Assembly (NCBI GenBank): GCA_944323135.1
Contig: CALURI010000004.1
Span: 62,001-126,000 of the forward strand
DNA: 64,000 nucleotides
DNA from: Candidatus Gastranaerophilales bacterium
Lineage (GTDB): Bacteria; Cyanobacteriota; Vampirovibrionia; Gastranaerophilales; Gastranaerophilaceae
Direction: 5' to 3'
Each line of letters begins with the position of its first letter. Within the stretch, counting starts at the first letter, position 1. The notes beneath the pieces were generated by a model that saw only the letters and a program-made list of their open reading frames with translations, ran no database searches and was not told the DNA's origin. Positions 35,303 to 43,736 of the stretch are shown here, piece by piece. A program made the position numbers and the translations under genes.

Positions 35303-36544
35303 ATGGCTAAAATTATAAAAGTACAAAAAGGAACAAAAGACATTTTACCTCAAGAAGTCGAACAATGGCATAAACTTGAGAAAAATGCTCTTGATATATT
35401 TACCCGATACGGTTATAGAGAAATAAGAACCCCGATTTTTGAAGCAACTGAACTTTTTGCGCGCGGAGTCGGTGACACAACAGATATTGTTAATAAAGAA
35501 ATGTATACCTTTGAAAAAAGCGATCGTTCTTTAACTTTACGACCTGAAAATACGGCAGGTGTCGTGCGTTCATTTATTGAAAACGGTATGGCAAGATTAT
35601 CAGCTCCGGTAAAATTATGGTATAAAGGACCGATGTTCCGTTATGAACGCCCTCAAGCAGGAAGACAAAGACAATTTCATCAGGTCGGTGTTGAAATGTT
35701 CGGAATAAAAGAACCCACAGCTGATGCTGAAGTTATTCTTTTAGCCGTTGATTATTTGGAATCACTCGGTTTAAATGATTTGGAAGTAGAAATTAATTCT
35801 CTTGGCTGCCCAAAATGCCGTGAAGAATATAAAAATAAAATAAAAGAAGTTTTGAAACCTGAATTTGATAATCTCTGTGAAGATTGCCAAAACAGATATG
35901 AAAAAAATCCTTTGAGACTTTTGGATTGCAAAGTTGATTCATGCAAGGAAATTTTTGCAAAACCTGAAATTCAAAAAGTTATTCAATCTGACTTTATATG
36001 CGATGAATGTGCTCAACATTATAAAGAATTGAAATCATATTTAGATGATTTACATATTAAATACAGTGAAAATAAACTTCTTGTAAGAGGTTTGGATTAT
36101 TATAACAGAACAGTTTTTGAAGTTAAATCAAATAATTTAGGTTCTCAAAATGCCGTATGTGGCGGTGGACGCTATGATAGTCTTGTAAGAAATCTCGGGG
36201 GCGAAGATACTCCTGCTGTCGGTTGGGCAATGGGTATGGAAAGATTAAATTCTTTATTGCCTGATGTAGAACCTGAAAAATTAGACGGTTATATTGTTTC
36301 AAATTCATCTGCTGAAGCATTCAAATTTGCTCAGGAATTAAGAAATCAAGGTTTAAAAATTGAATTTGACTTAGCAAATAAAAAATTTACAAAACAGCTT
36401 GAAAAAGCTTCAAAAGTTGCAAAATTTGCACTGATTTTAGGTGAAGATGAAATTAAAGCAAATAAAGTTTCAATAAAAAATCTGTCAACATCAGAACAGG
36501 TTACTGTAGATAGAATTGATGTTACTGCTAAAATAAAAGGATAA
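35303..36544 (+). CDS. hisS: Histidyl-tRNA synthetase
   Basis: 413 aa class II synthetase. KGTKDILPQEVEQW opens the protein, motif 2 is FRYERPQAGRQRQFHQ, RGLDYYNRTVFEV is the HisA motif, and CGGGRYDSLVRNLGG and VGWAMGMERL complete motif 3. A C-terminal anticodon domain (ILGEDEIKANKVSIKNL) is present. It is followed 3 bp later by a nucleotidyltransferase-like gene, probably co-transcribed. Confidence 0.97.
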   Translation: MAKIIKVQKGTKDILPQEVEQWHKLEKNALDIFTRYGYREIRTPIFEATELFARGVGDTTDIVNKEMYTFEKSDRSLTLRPENTAGVVRSFIENGMARLSAPVKLWYKGPMFRYERPQAGRQRQFHQVGVEMFGIKEPTADAEVILLAVDYLESLGLNDLEVEINSLGCPKCREEYKNKIKEVLKPEFDNLCEDCQNRYEKNPLRLLDCKVDSCKEIFAKPEIQKVIQSDFICDECAQHYKELKSYLDDLHIKYSENKLLVRGLDYYNRTVFEVKSNNLGSQNAVCGGGRYDSLVRNLGGEDTPAVGWAMGMERLNSLLPDVEPEKLDGYIVSNSSAEAFKFAQELRNQGLKIEFDLANKKFTKQLEKASKVAKFALILGEDEIKANKVSIKNLSTSEQVTVDRIDVTAKIKG

Positions 36545-36547
36545 ATT

Positions 36548-36907
36548 ATGACTAATTCTGTTGATGAAGTTATTGCAAAATTATCTAAAGCTTTTAATCG
36601 TGTTTTTAATGATTTTAAAGGAATATACTTGTTTGGGATTCATACAGACGGTAAAATGCATGAAGGTGAAGATATTGAACTTGTAGCAATTTTTGATATT
36701 GAGGATAAATCAAAACGTGAACAGATTTGGCCTATAATCGGAAAAATTGAAACAGAAATGAATGTATGTATAGATTTGTATCCTTACACACCTGAAGCTT
36801 TTAAAAAAGATGAAGATATTTATCACGAAGTTATGGCAGAAGGTATTTTTTATAATAATACAGGAGTTCGTAGTTTATTTTCAGAAGAAAAGGATAATAA
36901 CAAATAA
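36548..36907 (+). CDS. Nucleotidyltransferase-like protein
   Basis: 119 aa. FKGIYLFGIHTDGKMHEGEDIELVAIFD resembles the core of MNT/DNA polymerase beta-type nucleotidyltransferases, where GS and DxD are expected; here they read GIHTDG and EDIEL, so the fold is likely but activity doubtful. It lacks a HEPN partner. It starts 3 bp after hisS. Confidence 0.6.
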   Translation: MTNSVDEVIAKLSKAFNRVFNDFKGIYLFGIHTDGKMHEGEDIELVAIFDIEDKSKREQIWPIIGKIETEMNVCIDLYPYTPEAFKKDEDIYHEVMAEGIFYNNTGVRSLFSEEKDNNK

Positions 36908-37003
36908 ATTTTTTGAAATAAATAAAAGATAAAATTTCGGTATTCACTAAATCGATTGAATAAAAAATTATAGATAGTAGAAATAAAAATATGAAAGGCG
37001 GCA

Positions 37004-37018
37004 TTACGATAATCGTAA
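37004..37018. promoter_or_regulatory. Operator-like inverted repeat
   Basis: TTACGAT and ATCGTAA are perfect complements around one base, about 15 nt upstream of the small gene at 37034. It may be an operator or a short mRNA hairpin controlling translation. Confidence 0.35.
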
Positions 37019-37033
37019 GCTGTGGTGTACAAA

Positions 37034-37234
37034 ATGAGTCAAATTACAATTCGTTCAGACAGAAAAGATGATTACAAATTCTTTTACAAAGGAGAAGAAG
37101 TAGTGCTTGGAGCAGGAAAAATTATTAGTATTGCAACAGGACTTGATGATGTAGTTCTTCCGACTTGCGCTATGAAAATTATTAACAATCTTATTGTAAT
37201 TAAAGAAGATGTTAAACATAAAAAAGAAGCTTAA
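37034..37234 (+). CDS. Small hypothetical protein, 66 aa
   Basis: It begins MSQITIRSDRKDDYKFFYKG and looks like a small beta-rich domain with a Lys-rich tail. A GTG at 37022 would add four residues; ATG 37034 is preferred. No family is recognised. It is convergent with the HTH-like gene at 37252. Confidence 0.5.
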   Translation: MSQITIRSDRKDDYKFFYKGEEVVLGAGKIISIATGLDDVVLPTCAMKIINNLIVIKEDVKHKKEA

Positions 37235-37251
37235 TTAAAGCTGTTACTTTA

Positions 37252-37479
37252 TTATTTTTTTCTTTTCTCAATCATCAGATCATATCCAAGAATATTGCAA
37301 ATGGCTTTCAAATCTTTGAAAGTTAAATATTCGCGTCTCAATTTTGCAGAAAAATTTGCAGGTTTTGTATTTTTTCCTAAATATTCGTTTAATTTTTCAG
37401 ATAATTCCTTTTGAAGCATATATTCTTTATTCAAAAGGAATTTTACAAGCTGAAAATCTGTCATATCGTTTATTTGCAT
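37252..37479 (-). CDS. Small HTH-like protein (DUF6471-like)
   Basis: 75 aa from ATG 37479. The pattern (LVKFLLNKEYMLQKELSEKL, then FSAKLRREYLTFKDLKAICN and LGYDL) matches small HTH-like proteins of the DUF6471 type, as does the element gene at 54696. A longer frame from 37509 is rejected because TATAAT lies 6 nt before the ATG. Probably a DNA-binding regulator. Confidence 0.6.
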   Translation of the reverse strand: MQINDMTDFQLVKFLLNKEYMLQKELSEKLNEYLGKNTKPANFSAKLRREYLTFKDLKAICNILGYDLMIEKRKK

Positions 37480-37485
37480 CTTATA

Positions 37486-37515
37486 ATTATATGTTACCTT
37501 GACTTTCAATGTAAA
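37486..37515 (-). promoter_or_regulatory. Promoter of the 37479 gene, leaderless
   Basis: On the minus strand TTTACA and TATAAT (37486-37491) are 18 bp apart. The -10 ends 6 nt before ATG 37479. Confidence 0.6.
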
Positions 37516-37595
37516 ATAAGTTATATTAATCTATATATAAGTAGTTTAAATTATATATAAATAATCTATTTTATATTTTTGGAGGTAATGAAAAA

Positions 37596-38354
37596 ATGTT
37601 TAAATTAAAGTTAAAGTCAATAAAATTCAGTAAAAGAGGCTTTACTTTAGCAGAGGTTTTAATAACTTTGGGGATAATCGGAGTTGTAGCAGCTATAACA
37701 ATGCCAACACTTATTGCCAATCACAGAGAAAAACAAACAGTTGCACAATTAAAAAAAGCATATTCCACACTTCAACAAGCTTATTTGATGGCTGTTAACA
37801 AATATGGAGATCCGCAAAATTGGAATTTAACGAACACATATATAGGAAAAGATGACGAAGGGAATAATATTACAGATTATACAAGCGCATATACTATTTT
37901 TAGTTACCTCGCTGAAAATATGAAATCTGTTAATGGGCATAATGCTAATAAAAATATAATATATGAATATGATTCATATTCATTGGATAATACGTTAAGA
38001 AATAATATATCCAAAAATTATGAAATTCCAAATATAGTTTTAGCTGACGGTACAATGTTTTTTTCAGGATGGGTATCTGGTAATCTTATAGATATTTATA
38101 TTTTACTTAATAAATGTGCACAAAAAGGTAAGTGTATTGTAGGTAAAGACCTTTTTTATTTCAATTTATATTTTTCACCTGCCAAAATTGTTCCTGAAGG
38201 AATTACGAATGATCGTTTTAAACAATACTGTAATATAGAACAAAAATCTAAGGATAATGGCCGCGGATGTACAGCTTGGGTACTTTATAATGAAAATATG
38301 GATTATCTTCATTGTTCTGATTTGGATTGGAATACTAAACTAAAATGCAAATAG
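37596..38354 (+). CDS. Type II secretion / type IV pilin-like pseudopilin
   Basis: 252 aa. The prepilin peptidase site KRGFTLAEVLITLGIIGVVA lies near residue 15, with Gly before Phe and Glu at +5 as required for cleavage and methylation. The long N-terminal helix is followed by a globular C-terminal domain with four or more Cys residues, typical of pseudopilins abundant in this lineage. GGAGG precedes the ATG. No other pilus gene is nearby; it is one of the dispersed minor pilins. Confidence 0.85.
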   Translation: MFKLKLKSIKFSKRGFTLAEVLITLGIIGVVAAITMPTLIANHREKQTVAQLKKAYSTLQQAYLMAVNKYGDPQNWNLTNTYIGKDDEGNNITDYTSAYTIFSYLAENMKSVNGHNANKNIIYEYDSYSLDNTLRNNISKNYEIPNIVLADGTMFFSGWVSGNLIDIYILLNKCAQKGKCIVGKDLFYFNLYFSPAKIVPEGITNDRFKQYCNIEQKSKDNGRGCTAWVLYNENMDYLHCSDLDWNTKLKCK

Positions 38355-38363
38355 TACTTTTAT

Positions 38364-39668
38364 TTACAAGATAATTTGTGTACCCAGAATAATTCTGTGG
38401 CTATCTTCTCTGTCTTCATTATCACAGAATACATAATTAAGAATTAAACGAAGTGCCTGACCTTTTATAAAATAATTCAAACCGAGAGAATATTCTCTGC
38501 TTTTATCATTAGAAATATCTCTATTAGGGTCAAATTGGTCATATCGTGCTAAAATATGTAATTTTTGTGTAAGTCTGTATATTATTGTCGTATAAAAACC
38601 TTCTGCTTTATTTGTACTTCTATATGTTCCATTATAGCCGTCAGCTATTGCATATTCAAAGTTTGCCATAAATTTTTTATATCTGTAACTTGCATAAGCA
38701 CCGCCAACAGTGTAATCTGTGTCATTATGTCCTGCATTTAGCCCTCCGCCCAGAACCAGTGTTCCGTATTTACCGTCTGTTTTGCCAAGAGGTTTTAAGT
38801 TAACCCAGCCTGTAAATTCTGCGCCCGGGAAAAATTCTTTAAAAAATCTGTCAGAACTGTTTAAAGCTAAACTGTAATCGATTAGATCATAATCTCCTAC
38901 AACTCTCAATCCTAAAGCTCTTGTATTACCGAATGTTCTGGAAATTTGAGAACGCATTGCAAATGGAAGTACGTAAGAACTCATACCGCCTTCAAATCCA
39001 ACCTGATTTCTGGAATTTCCGATAATAACTTTGTGATGTGGAATTCTCGTATTCATAATATAAGCATCAGTTACAAGACCTTGAAGGTATGTTCTGTTTT
39101 CTCCCGGTTTGAAATTAAATTGTAATTTGAAATCTGTATTTTTATCTTTGAAATCCCCAACAACACCTGCTTCCATAAATCCGAAACCGTAATCAGTATC
39201 ATAATCAGCGCCTTCAAAATTAAATCCTAAATTCCCTTGATAAGCTCCATAAAATTGGACTTTATCAATCGGACCTTTATTGTATTTGAAAGTGAGTTCA
39301 TCTTGCAAAAGAAATGAGGGAATAGAAGTTCTTTCAAGTTTCTTTTTATATATTTTGCCAAAAAGTGATTCTTCTTCAATTTTAAAAGGATGTTCGAAAT
39401 CTTTATTTGTATCAATAAGATTATCAAAAATAGAAAATTCTGTATCAATGTTATCTCTTGCAACGTCTTGTTGAATCCATTCATTATTCTTTTGAATATC
39501 GGCAGCAGGTAGATTTTTACTATCATTTTTTGTAACATCAAGATGTATAACTTCTTGAGTTTCTACTGAATGTGCGTTTGAATTTTTTGTTTTACCAAAA
39601 GCAAATACAGGCGGGGCAAGAAGTAGAAAAATAAGTATTAAAGCTATTCTTTTACAAAAACAGTTCAC
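38364..39668 (-). CDS. Outer-membrane porin (OprO/OprP-like)
   Basis: 434 aa from GTG 39668 (a frame from 39698 exists). It has a signal peptide (LILIFLLLAPPVFAFG), then a variable region, then a beta-barrel of alternating strands with tight turns: FQFNFKPG-type strands, VIIGNSRNQVGFEGG, RVVGDYDLIDYSLALN, ILARYDQFDPNRD. It ends in an aromatic/hydrophobic strand (IILGTQIIL). This matches phosphate-selective porin O/P-type proteins. It implies an outer membrane. The translation start is uncertain. Confidence 0.75.
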   Translation of the reverse strand: MNCFCKRIALILIFLLLAPPVFAFGKTKNSNAHSVETQEVIHLDVTKNDSKNLPAADIQKNNEWIQQDVARDNIDTEFSIFDNLIDTNKDFEHPFKIEEESLFGKIYKKKLERTSIPSFLLQDELTFKYNKGPIDKVQFYGAYQGNLGFNFEGADYDTDYGFGFMEAGVVGDFKDKNTDFKLQFNFKPGENRTYLQGLVTDAYIMNTRIPHHKVIIGNSRNQVGFEGGMSSYVLPFAMRSQISRTFGNTRALGLRVVGDYDLIDYSLALNSSDRFFKEFFPGAEFTGWVNLKPLGKTDGKYGTLVLGGGLNAGHNDTDYTVGGAYASYRYKKFMANFEYAIADGYNGTYRSTNKAEGFYTTIIYRLTQKLHILARYDQFDPNRDISNDKSREYSLGLNYFIKGQALRLILNYVFCDNEDREDSHRIILGTQIIL

Positions 39669-39729
39669 AAATATTAATGTAACACAAAATATGTGCAAAA
39701 AAAATTTTTTTTAGTGTATATTAATAATT

Positions 39730-41181
39730 ATGACACATGTAACAAAAAAAGCTATGAACAAAACAGCAGAAAATAAATATACAAAAATAAGAGTACAAGC
39801 CCCTATTGTAGAAGCTTTAAAAAAAGCTTATGAAAACCCTACATATCAGTTTCATATTCCTGGGCATACTAAAGGAAACGGTTCTTTGCCTGAATTTAAA
39901 AAACTTGTAGGCAAAAAAGCCCTGTCAATTGATACAACTGATGAATTTGACGGTTTGGGAACATTACACCCTGCAACAGGACCTATTAAAGAAGCTCAAG
40001 AACTTGCAGCAAAAGCATTTGGAGCTAAAAAAACCTTCTTTCTGCTTAACGGTTCAACAGCAGGAAATCTTGCTCTTGCTATGGGTTTGACTAAAAAAGG
40101 ACAAAAAATTATTACAAACAGAAATTGTCACAGGTCAATTCTTACAGGCATGATAATTTCAGGTGCTGAGCCTTTATGGCTTATTCCAAAAAGATTTTCC
40201 GAATGGGGAATTTGGGGAAATGTTACTCCTGAAAGTGTTAAAGAAATGCTTGACAAAAATCCTGATGCATCAATGATTTGGATTACAAATCCGACTTATG
40301 AGGGTGTTGTATCAGATATAAAATCAATTTCGGAAATCTGTAAAAGTTACAATGTTCCGTTAATTGTTGATGAAGCGCATGCTTGCCTTTGGAATTTTAA
40401 TAATCATCTTCCGACAACTGCTTTAAAACTTGGTGCTGATGCTGTTGTTCATTCTTTGCATAAAACAGGCGGAAGTATGAGCCAAAGTTCAATGTTACAT
40501 ATTGCTGAAAATTCTTTAATTGATGCAGATGCTGTTGAAAAAGCTTTAAAACTTTTACATACAACAAGTCCTTCTTTGATGCTTTTAGCAAGTCTTGATG
40601 CTGCTCGTGCAAATTTAGACAGCCAGAGAGGGAGAAAACAACTTGAACGTGCTGTTCAAAATGCAAAATATTTAAGACGTGAAATTGATAAATTGGAACA
40701 TATTCACCATTTACAGCCTGATTTTGGTTACAAAACAGATATTACAAAAGTGTTTATCAGAGATGACAGATTATCAGGAAAACGTCTTGAATCTATTTTG
40801 GAAATTGATTTTAATATAGAAGTTGAAAGTGCATCAGATGCAGGACTTTTAATACTTTCAAATATCGGTAATACAAGAAGCGATATGCAATATCTTGTAA
40901 AATGCTTGCAACAAATTGATAAAACAAATTATACAGATATTTGTTATCTTGAAAAGAAAAAGCACATGCCAATGCTTACACCTATTATTAAAATGACTTT
41001 AAGAGAAGCTTTTTATTCTCATAAAGAAGTTATCCCAAAAGAACAGGCAGTAGGCAGAATTGCTGCAGAGGTTATTGCTGAATGTCCTCCGGGTATTGCT
41101 GTTTTATTACCGGGTGAATTGATTACGGAAGAACATATGCCGTATCTTGTCGATTATGAAACTATTGAAGTTATTAAATAG
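39730..41181 (+). CDS. speA: Orn/Lys/Arg decarboxylase (arginine decarboxylase-like)
   Basis: 483 aa, the short fold-type I PLP decarboxylase form (like Bacillus SpeA) without the N-terminal wing domain. FHIPGHTKGNG, TDEFDGLGTLHPATGP, FLLNGSTAGNLA, IVDEAHACLW and VHSLHKTGGSMSQSS with the PLP lysine are the signatures, and the C-terminal domain contains AECPPGIAVLLPGE. It probably makes agmatine or cadaverine; substrate preference is not certain. TATATT lies 7 nt before the ATG. Confidence 0.9.
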   Translation: MTHVTKKAMNKTAENKYTKIRVQAPIVEALKKAYENPTYQFHIPGHTKGNGSLPEFKKLVGKKALSIDTTDEFDGLGTLHPATGPIKEAQELAAKAFGAKKTFFLLNGSTAGNLALAMGLTKKGQKIITNRNCHRSILTGMIISGAEPLWLIPKRFSEWGIWGNVTPESVKEMLDKNPDASMIWITNPTYEGVVSDIKSISEICKSYNVPLIVDEAHACLWNFNNHLPTTALKLGADAVVHSLHKTGGSMSQSSMLHIAENSLIDADAVEKALKLLHTTSPSLMLLASLDAARANLDSQRGRKQLERAVQNAKYLRREIDKLEHIHHLQPDFGYKTDITKVFIRDDRLSGKRLESILEIDFNIEVESASDAGLLILSNIGNTRSDMQYLVKCLQQIDKTNYTDICYLEKKKHMPMLTPIIKMTLREAFYSHKEVIPKEQAVGRIAAEVIAECPPGIAVLLPGELITEEHMPYLVDYETIEVIK

Positions 41182-41281
41182 GTTGATATTTAAATAATAA
41201 AAATTTTTTATAAATTATTACATTAAATAAATGATTACAATACTTACCGTATAAAATATAATTTGTGCGGAGGTTATGATT

Positions 41282-41605
41282 ATGATTTTAACAAATATTG
41301 AAAGTGTTCCCGGTATGACTATTACTGCTCAATATGGGCTTGTTACGGGAAGTACTGTCAGAGCTAAAAATGCTATTAAAGATATTGGTGCAGGTTTAAA
41401 AAACATGGTTGGCGGAGAATTAAAAAGCTATACTGAACTTTTGACTGAAGCCCGTAAAGAAGCTATTTCAAGAATGGAACAACAAGCGATGAAAATGGGA
41501 GCTAATGCAGTAATTAATGTAAGATTTGCTACATCATCAGTTACTGTTGGTGCTGCAGAAGTTTATGCTTACGGTACTGCCGTAAAAGTTGAACCGAAAG
41601 GATAA
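41282..41605 (+). CDS. YbjQ/UPF0145 family protein
   Basis: 107 aa. VPGMTITAQYGLVTGSTV, AKNAIKDIGAGLKNMVGGE and MGANAVINVRFATS are diagnostic of the UPF0145 (heavy-metal-binding-like) family, which forms oligomeric rings. Biochemical role unknown. ATG 41282 is chosen because GGAGG is 8 nt upstream; ATG 41276 would be only 2 nt away. First gene of a five-gene plus-strand unit. Confidence 0.88.
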   Translation: MILTNIESVPGMTITAQYGLVTGSTVRAKNAIKDIGAGLKNMVGGELKSYTELLTEARKEAISRMEQQAMKMGANAVINVRFATSSVTVGAAEVYAYGTAVKVEPKG

Positions 41606-41614
41606 TAAAAAATT

Positions 41615-42064
41615 ATGAGTGATATAATATTTTTACTTATACTTTTGGGAATAACTTATCTGACAGGTTCTATTATTGAAAAACGCCATTTTGATAATAT
41701 TAAAAAGCGTGAAATCGCACTTATTAAAAAACCGATTATAAACTTTGGCGCAAAAACTTGGCATACAAATAAAAAAATTAAAAAAATAGAGCTTGTTACA
41801 GGAGAATGTGTAATAAGCGGTGATTATTTTAAAAATTTTGTTGCATCTTTAAAAAACTTTTTTGGCGGCAGGTTAACAACTTTTGAATCTGTTCTTGACA
41901 GAGGAAGACGCGAAGCAATACTCAGAATGCGTGAAAAAGCACGAGGTGCAAATTTTATTATAAATACTCGAATAGAATCTGTTATGATAAATGATAATTA
42001 TCAAAAAGATACTGTTCCTCAATGTGCAATAATTGCATATGGTACAGCAATAACTTATGAATAA
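41615..42064 (+). CDS. Membrane-anchored YbjQ-like protein
   Basis: 149 aa. An N-terminal membrane helix (IIFLLILLGITYLTG) is followed by a divergent UPF0145 domain (LVTGECVISGDYFKNFVASL, ILRMREKARGANFIINTRIE). It is a paralogue of the preceding gene with a membrane anchor, and its stop overlaps the M48 protease start by 8 bp, indicating coupled synthesis. Confidence 0.75.
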   Translation: MSDIIFLLILLGITYLTGSIIEKRHFDNIKKREIALIKKPIINFGAKTWHTNKKIKKIELVTGECVISGDYFKNFVASLKNFFGGRLTTFESVLDRGRREAILRMREKARGANFIINTRIESVMINDNYQKDTVPQCAIIAYGTAITYE

Positions 42065-42842
42065 AGACTTAGAAGCAAAATATTTAAATGTAATAAACGA
42101 TAATATTAATGTTGGTAAATCAAATGCAATGATTGAATTTATTATTCTGATTGCAGGAATTGTTGCAATATTTATATTGTTATATTTATGTGCAGATACG
42201 ATAGGTTGTTTTTTTATAGACAGAATGTCTGATAAAACACAAATGCAAATAGAAAACGCTTTTTCTTTTGGTATACAGCCGAATATGTATAAAAAGAGCA
42301 ACAATACAAAAAAACTAGAAATTATCAGAGACAAAATTGTTCCTTTAGATAAAAAATTACAGGGGAAATCAAAATTTCCTATATATGAAGTTCCGGAAAA
42401 ACAAATTAATGCCTTTGTAACTCCAAATGGGACAATATTTTTTACTCAAGGGCTTTTGTCTGAAATAAAAGATGAAGAAACTCTAACTTTTGTATTGGCT
42501 CATGAACTTGGTCATTATGCACACAGAGATCATTTAAAAAGTATGAGCAGACAAATTATTATTAGTCTGATTTTGTCATTATTTTCATCCGGAAATAATA
42601 ATGTAGATATGACAATCGGTAGTATTTCAGATTTAAACGCTCTTACCTATTCACGTAATCAGGAACGAAATGCTGATAAATACGCAAATAAAGTTGTTTA
42701 TAGCTTATACGGAAATAATCAAGGGGCTGTTAAATTTTTCAAATTATTGGAGAAAAAAGAAAAAATTCCTGAATATTTCCAATATTTTTCAACTCACCCA
42801 TCAACTAAACAAAGATTAAAATTAATTCAGAATGGACGGTAA
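42057..42842 (+). CDS. M48-family membrane metalloprotease
   Basis: 261 aa. One membrane helix (EFIILIAGIVAIFILLYLC) precedes the peptidase domain: FVTPNGTIFFTQGLL, the zinc motif VLAHELGHYAHRDH, the downstream Glu in RNQERNADKYA and STHPSTKQRL. This is the HtpX/Oma1/BepA-type layout, suggesting membrane or envelope protein quality control. It is embedded between YbjQ-like and membrane protein genes. Confidence 0.9.
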   Translation: MNKDLEAKYLNVINDNINVGKSNAMIEFIILIAGIVAIFILLYLCADTIGCFFIDRMSDKTQMQIENAFSFGIQPNMYKKSNNTKKLEIIRDKIVPLDKKLQGKSKFPIYEVPEKQINAFVTPNGTIFFTQGLLSEIKDEETLTFVLAHELGHYAHRDHLKSMSRQIIISLILSLFSSGNNNVDMTIGSISDLNALTYSRNQERNADKYANKVVYSLYGNNQGAVKFFKLLEKKEKIPEYFQYFSTHPSTKQRLKLIQNGR

Positions 42843-42847
42843 AAATT

Positions 42848-43735
42848 ATGCATATTAATAACGTTTCACAAAAAACATCACTAAGTATGTCAATAACGTT
42901 TGGGATTTTCAGTATAATTTATACTGTTGCTCTTTTATCTGCTTATTTTATGAGTATTACAGGAACTGTATCAATAAAAAGTTTTTGTAATTGGTTAAAA
43001 GAAGCATTTAATTATATCTTATCAAGCACTCCTGACGGATCTTGGATGGCTTGGGTTTTATTTGTAATTATACCTGCTATTGTTTATTTAGGATTTATTT
43101 CAGCTGTTATTCTAAGACAAAAAGCTATAAAGGAATTTAATTCTAAATTAAATCTTAAATCTATTGATTTTCTGCAAGGAAGAATAAATTTTAATTTTAA
43201 CAGACCTCAGTACAATTTTGTATGCGGTTATGAAGATATAAATGCTCTTGAAATGACTATTGTTACTGATTTGATGCGTACAAAGTACGGATATACAACT
43301 GTTTTAAAAGAAATTGTATTAAATTTTACTGTTTTAAATAATAAAACATTTTCTCTTTCAAATACATCAAGTTTTCTCATGCGGACAATTTATAAAATTA
43401 TTGACTACACAAGAGGTGTAAAAAATTTTACATATAATTTTTCAGGTCCTGGCAACACTAATGATATTAACGAAAAAATTGATAATTATTTGAATAAAGG
43501 TTTTAAACAAATATTATCAAATCAAGGAGAAATAAATTTTAAATATTTGTCAATTATATTGTTTATTACAGGCATTATAGCTTTATATACCGCAAAAGAT
43601 TTAATTGAATCTGCATACAAAGATAACTTATTTATAGTATGTTTACTATTTTTTGTACTGATAATTACATCATTCATAATTGATATTTGGCTAATTGCAG
43701 ACAAATTGAGAGAAAGAAAATATAGAGGGTACTAA
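42848..43735 (+). CDS. Membrane protein, unknown
   Basis: 295 aa with two N-terminal membrane helices (about 20-40 and 63-90) and two at the C-terminus (about 235-275), with a soluble domain between. The soluble part resembles a PH-like or YcxB-like fold but I cannot name it. It is 5 bp after the protease gene and 1 bp before the TPR gene, so it is part of the same operon. Confidence 0.6.
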   Translation: MHINNVSQKTSLSMSITFGIFSIIYTVALLSAYFMSITGTVSIKSFCNWLKEAFNYILSSTPDGSWMAWVLFVIIPAIVYLGFISAVILRQKAIKEFNSKLNLKSIDFLQGRINFNFNRPQYNFVCGYEDINALEMTIVTDLMRTKYGYTTVLKEIVLNFTVLNNKTFSLSNTSSFLMRTIYKIIDYTRGVKNFTYNFSGPGNTNDINEKIDNYLNKGFKQILSNQGEINFKYLSIILFITGIIALYTAKDLIESAYKDNLFIVCLLFFVLIITSFIIDIWLIADKLRERKYRGY

Positions 43736-43736
43736 T

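Noticed and set aside
39227-39541. Other-frame open frames inside the porin gene
   Set aside because: They lie over a gene with a signal peptide and a continuous beta-barrel pattern and show no independent start signals.
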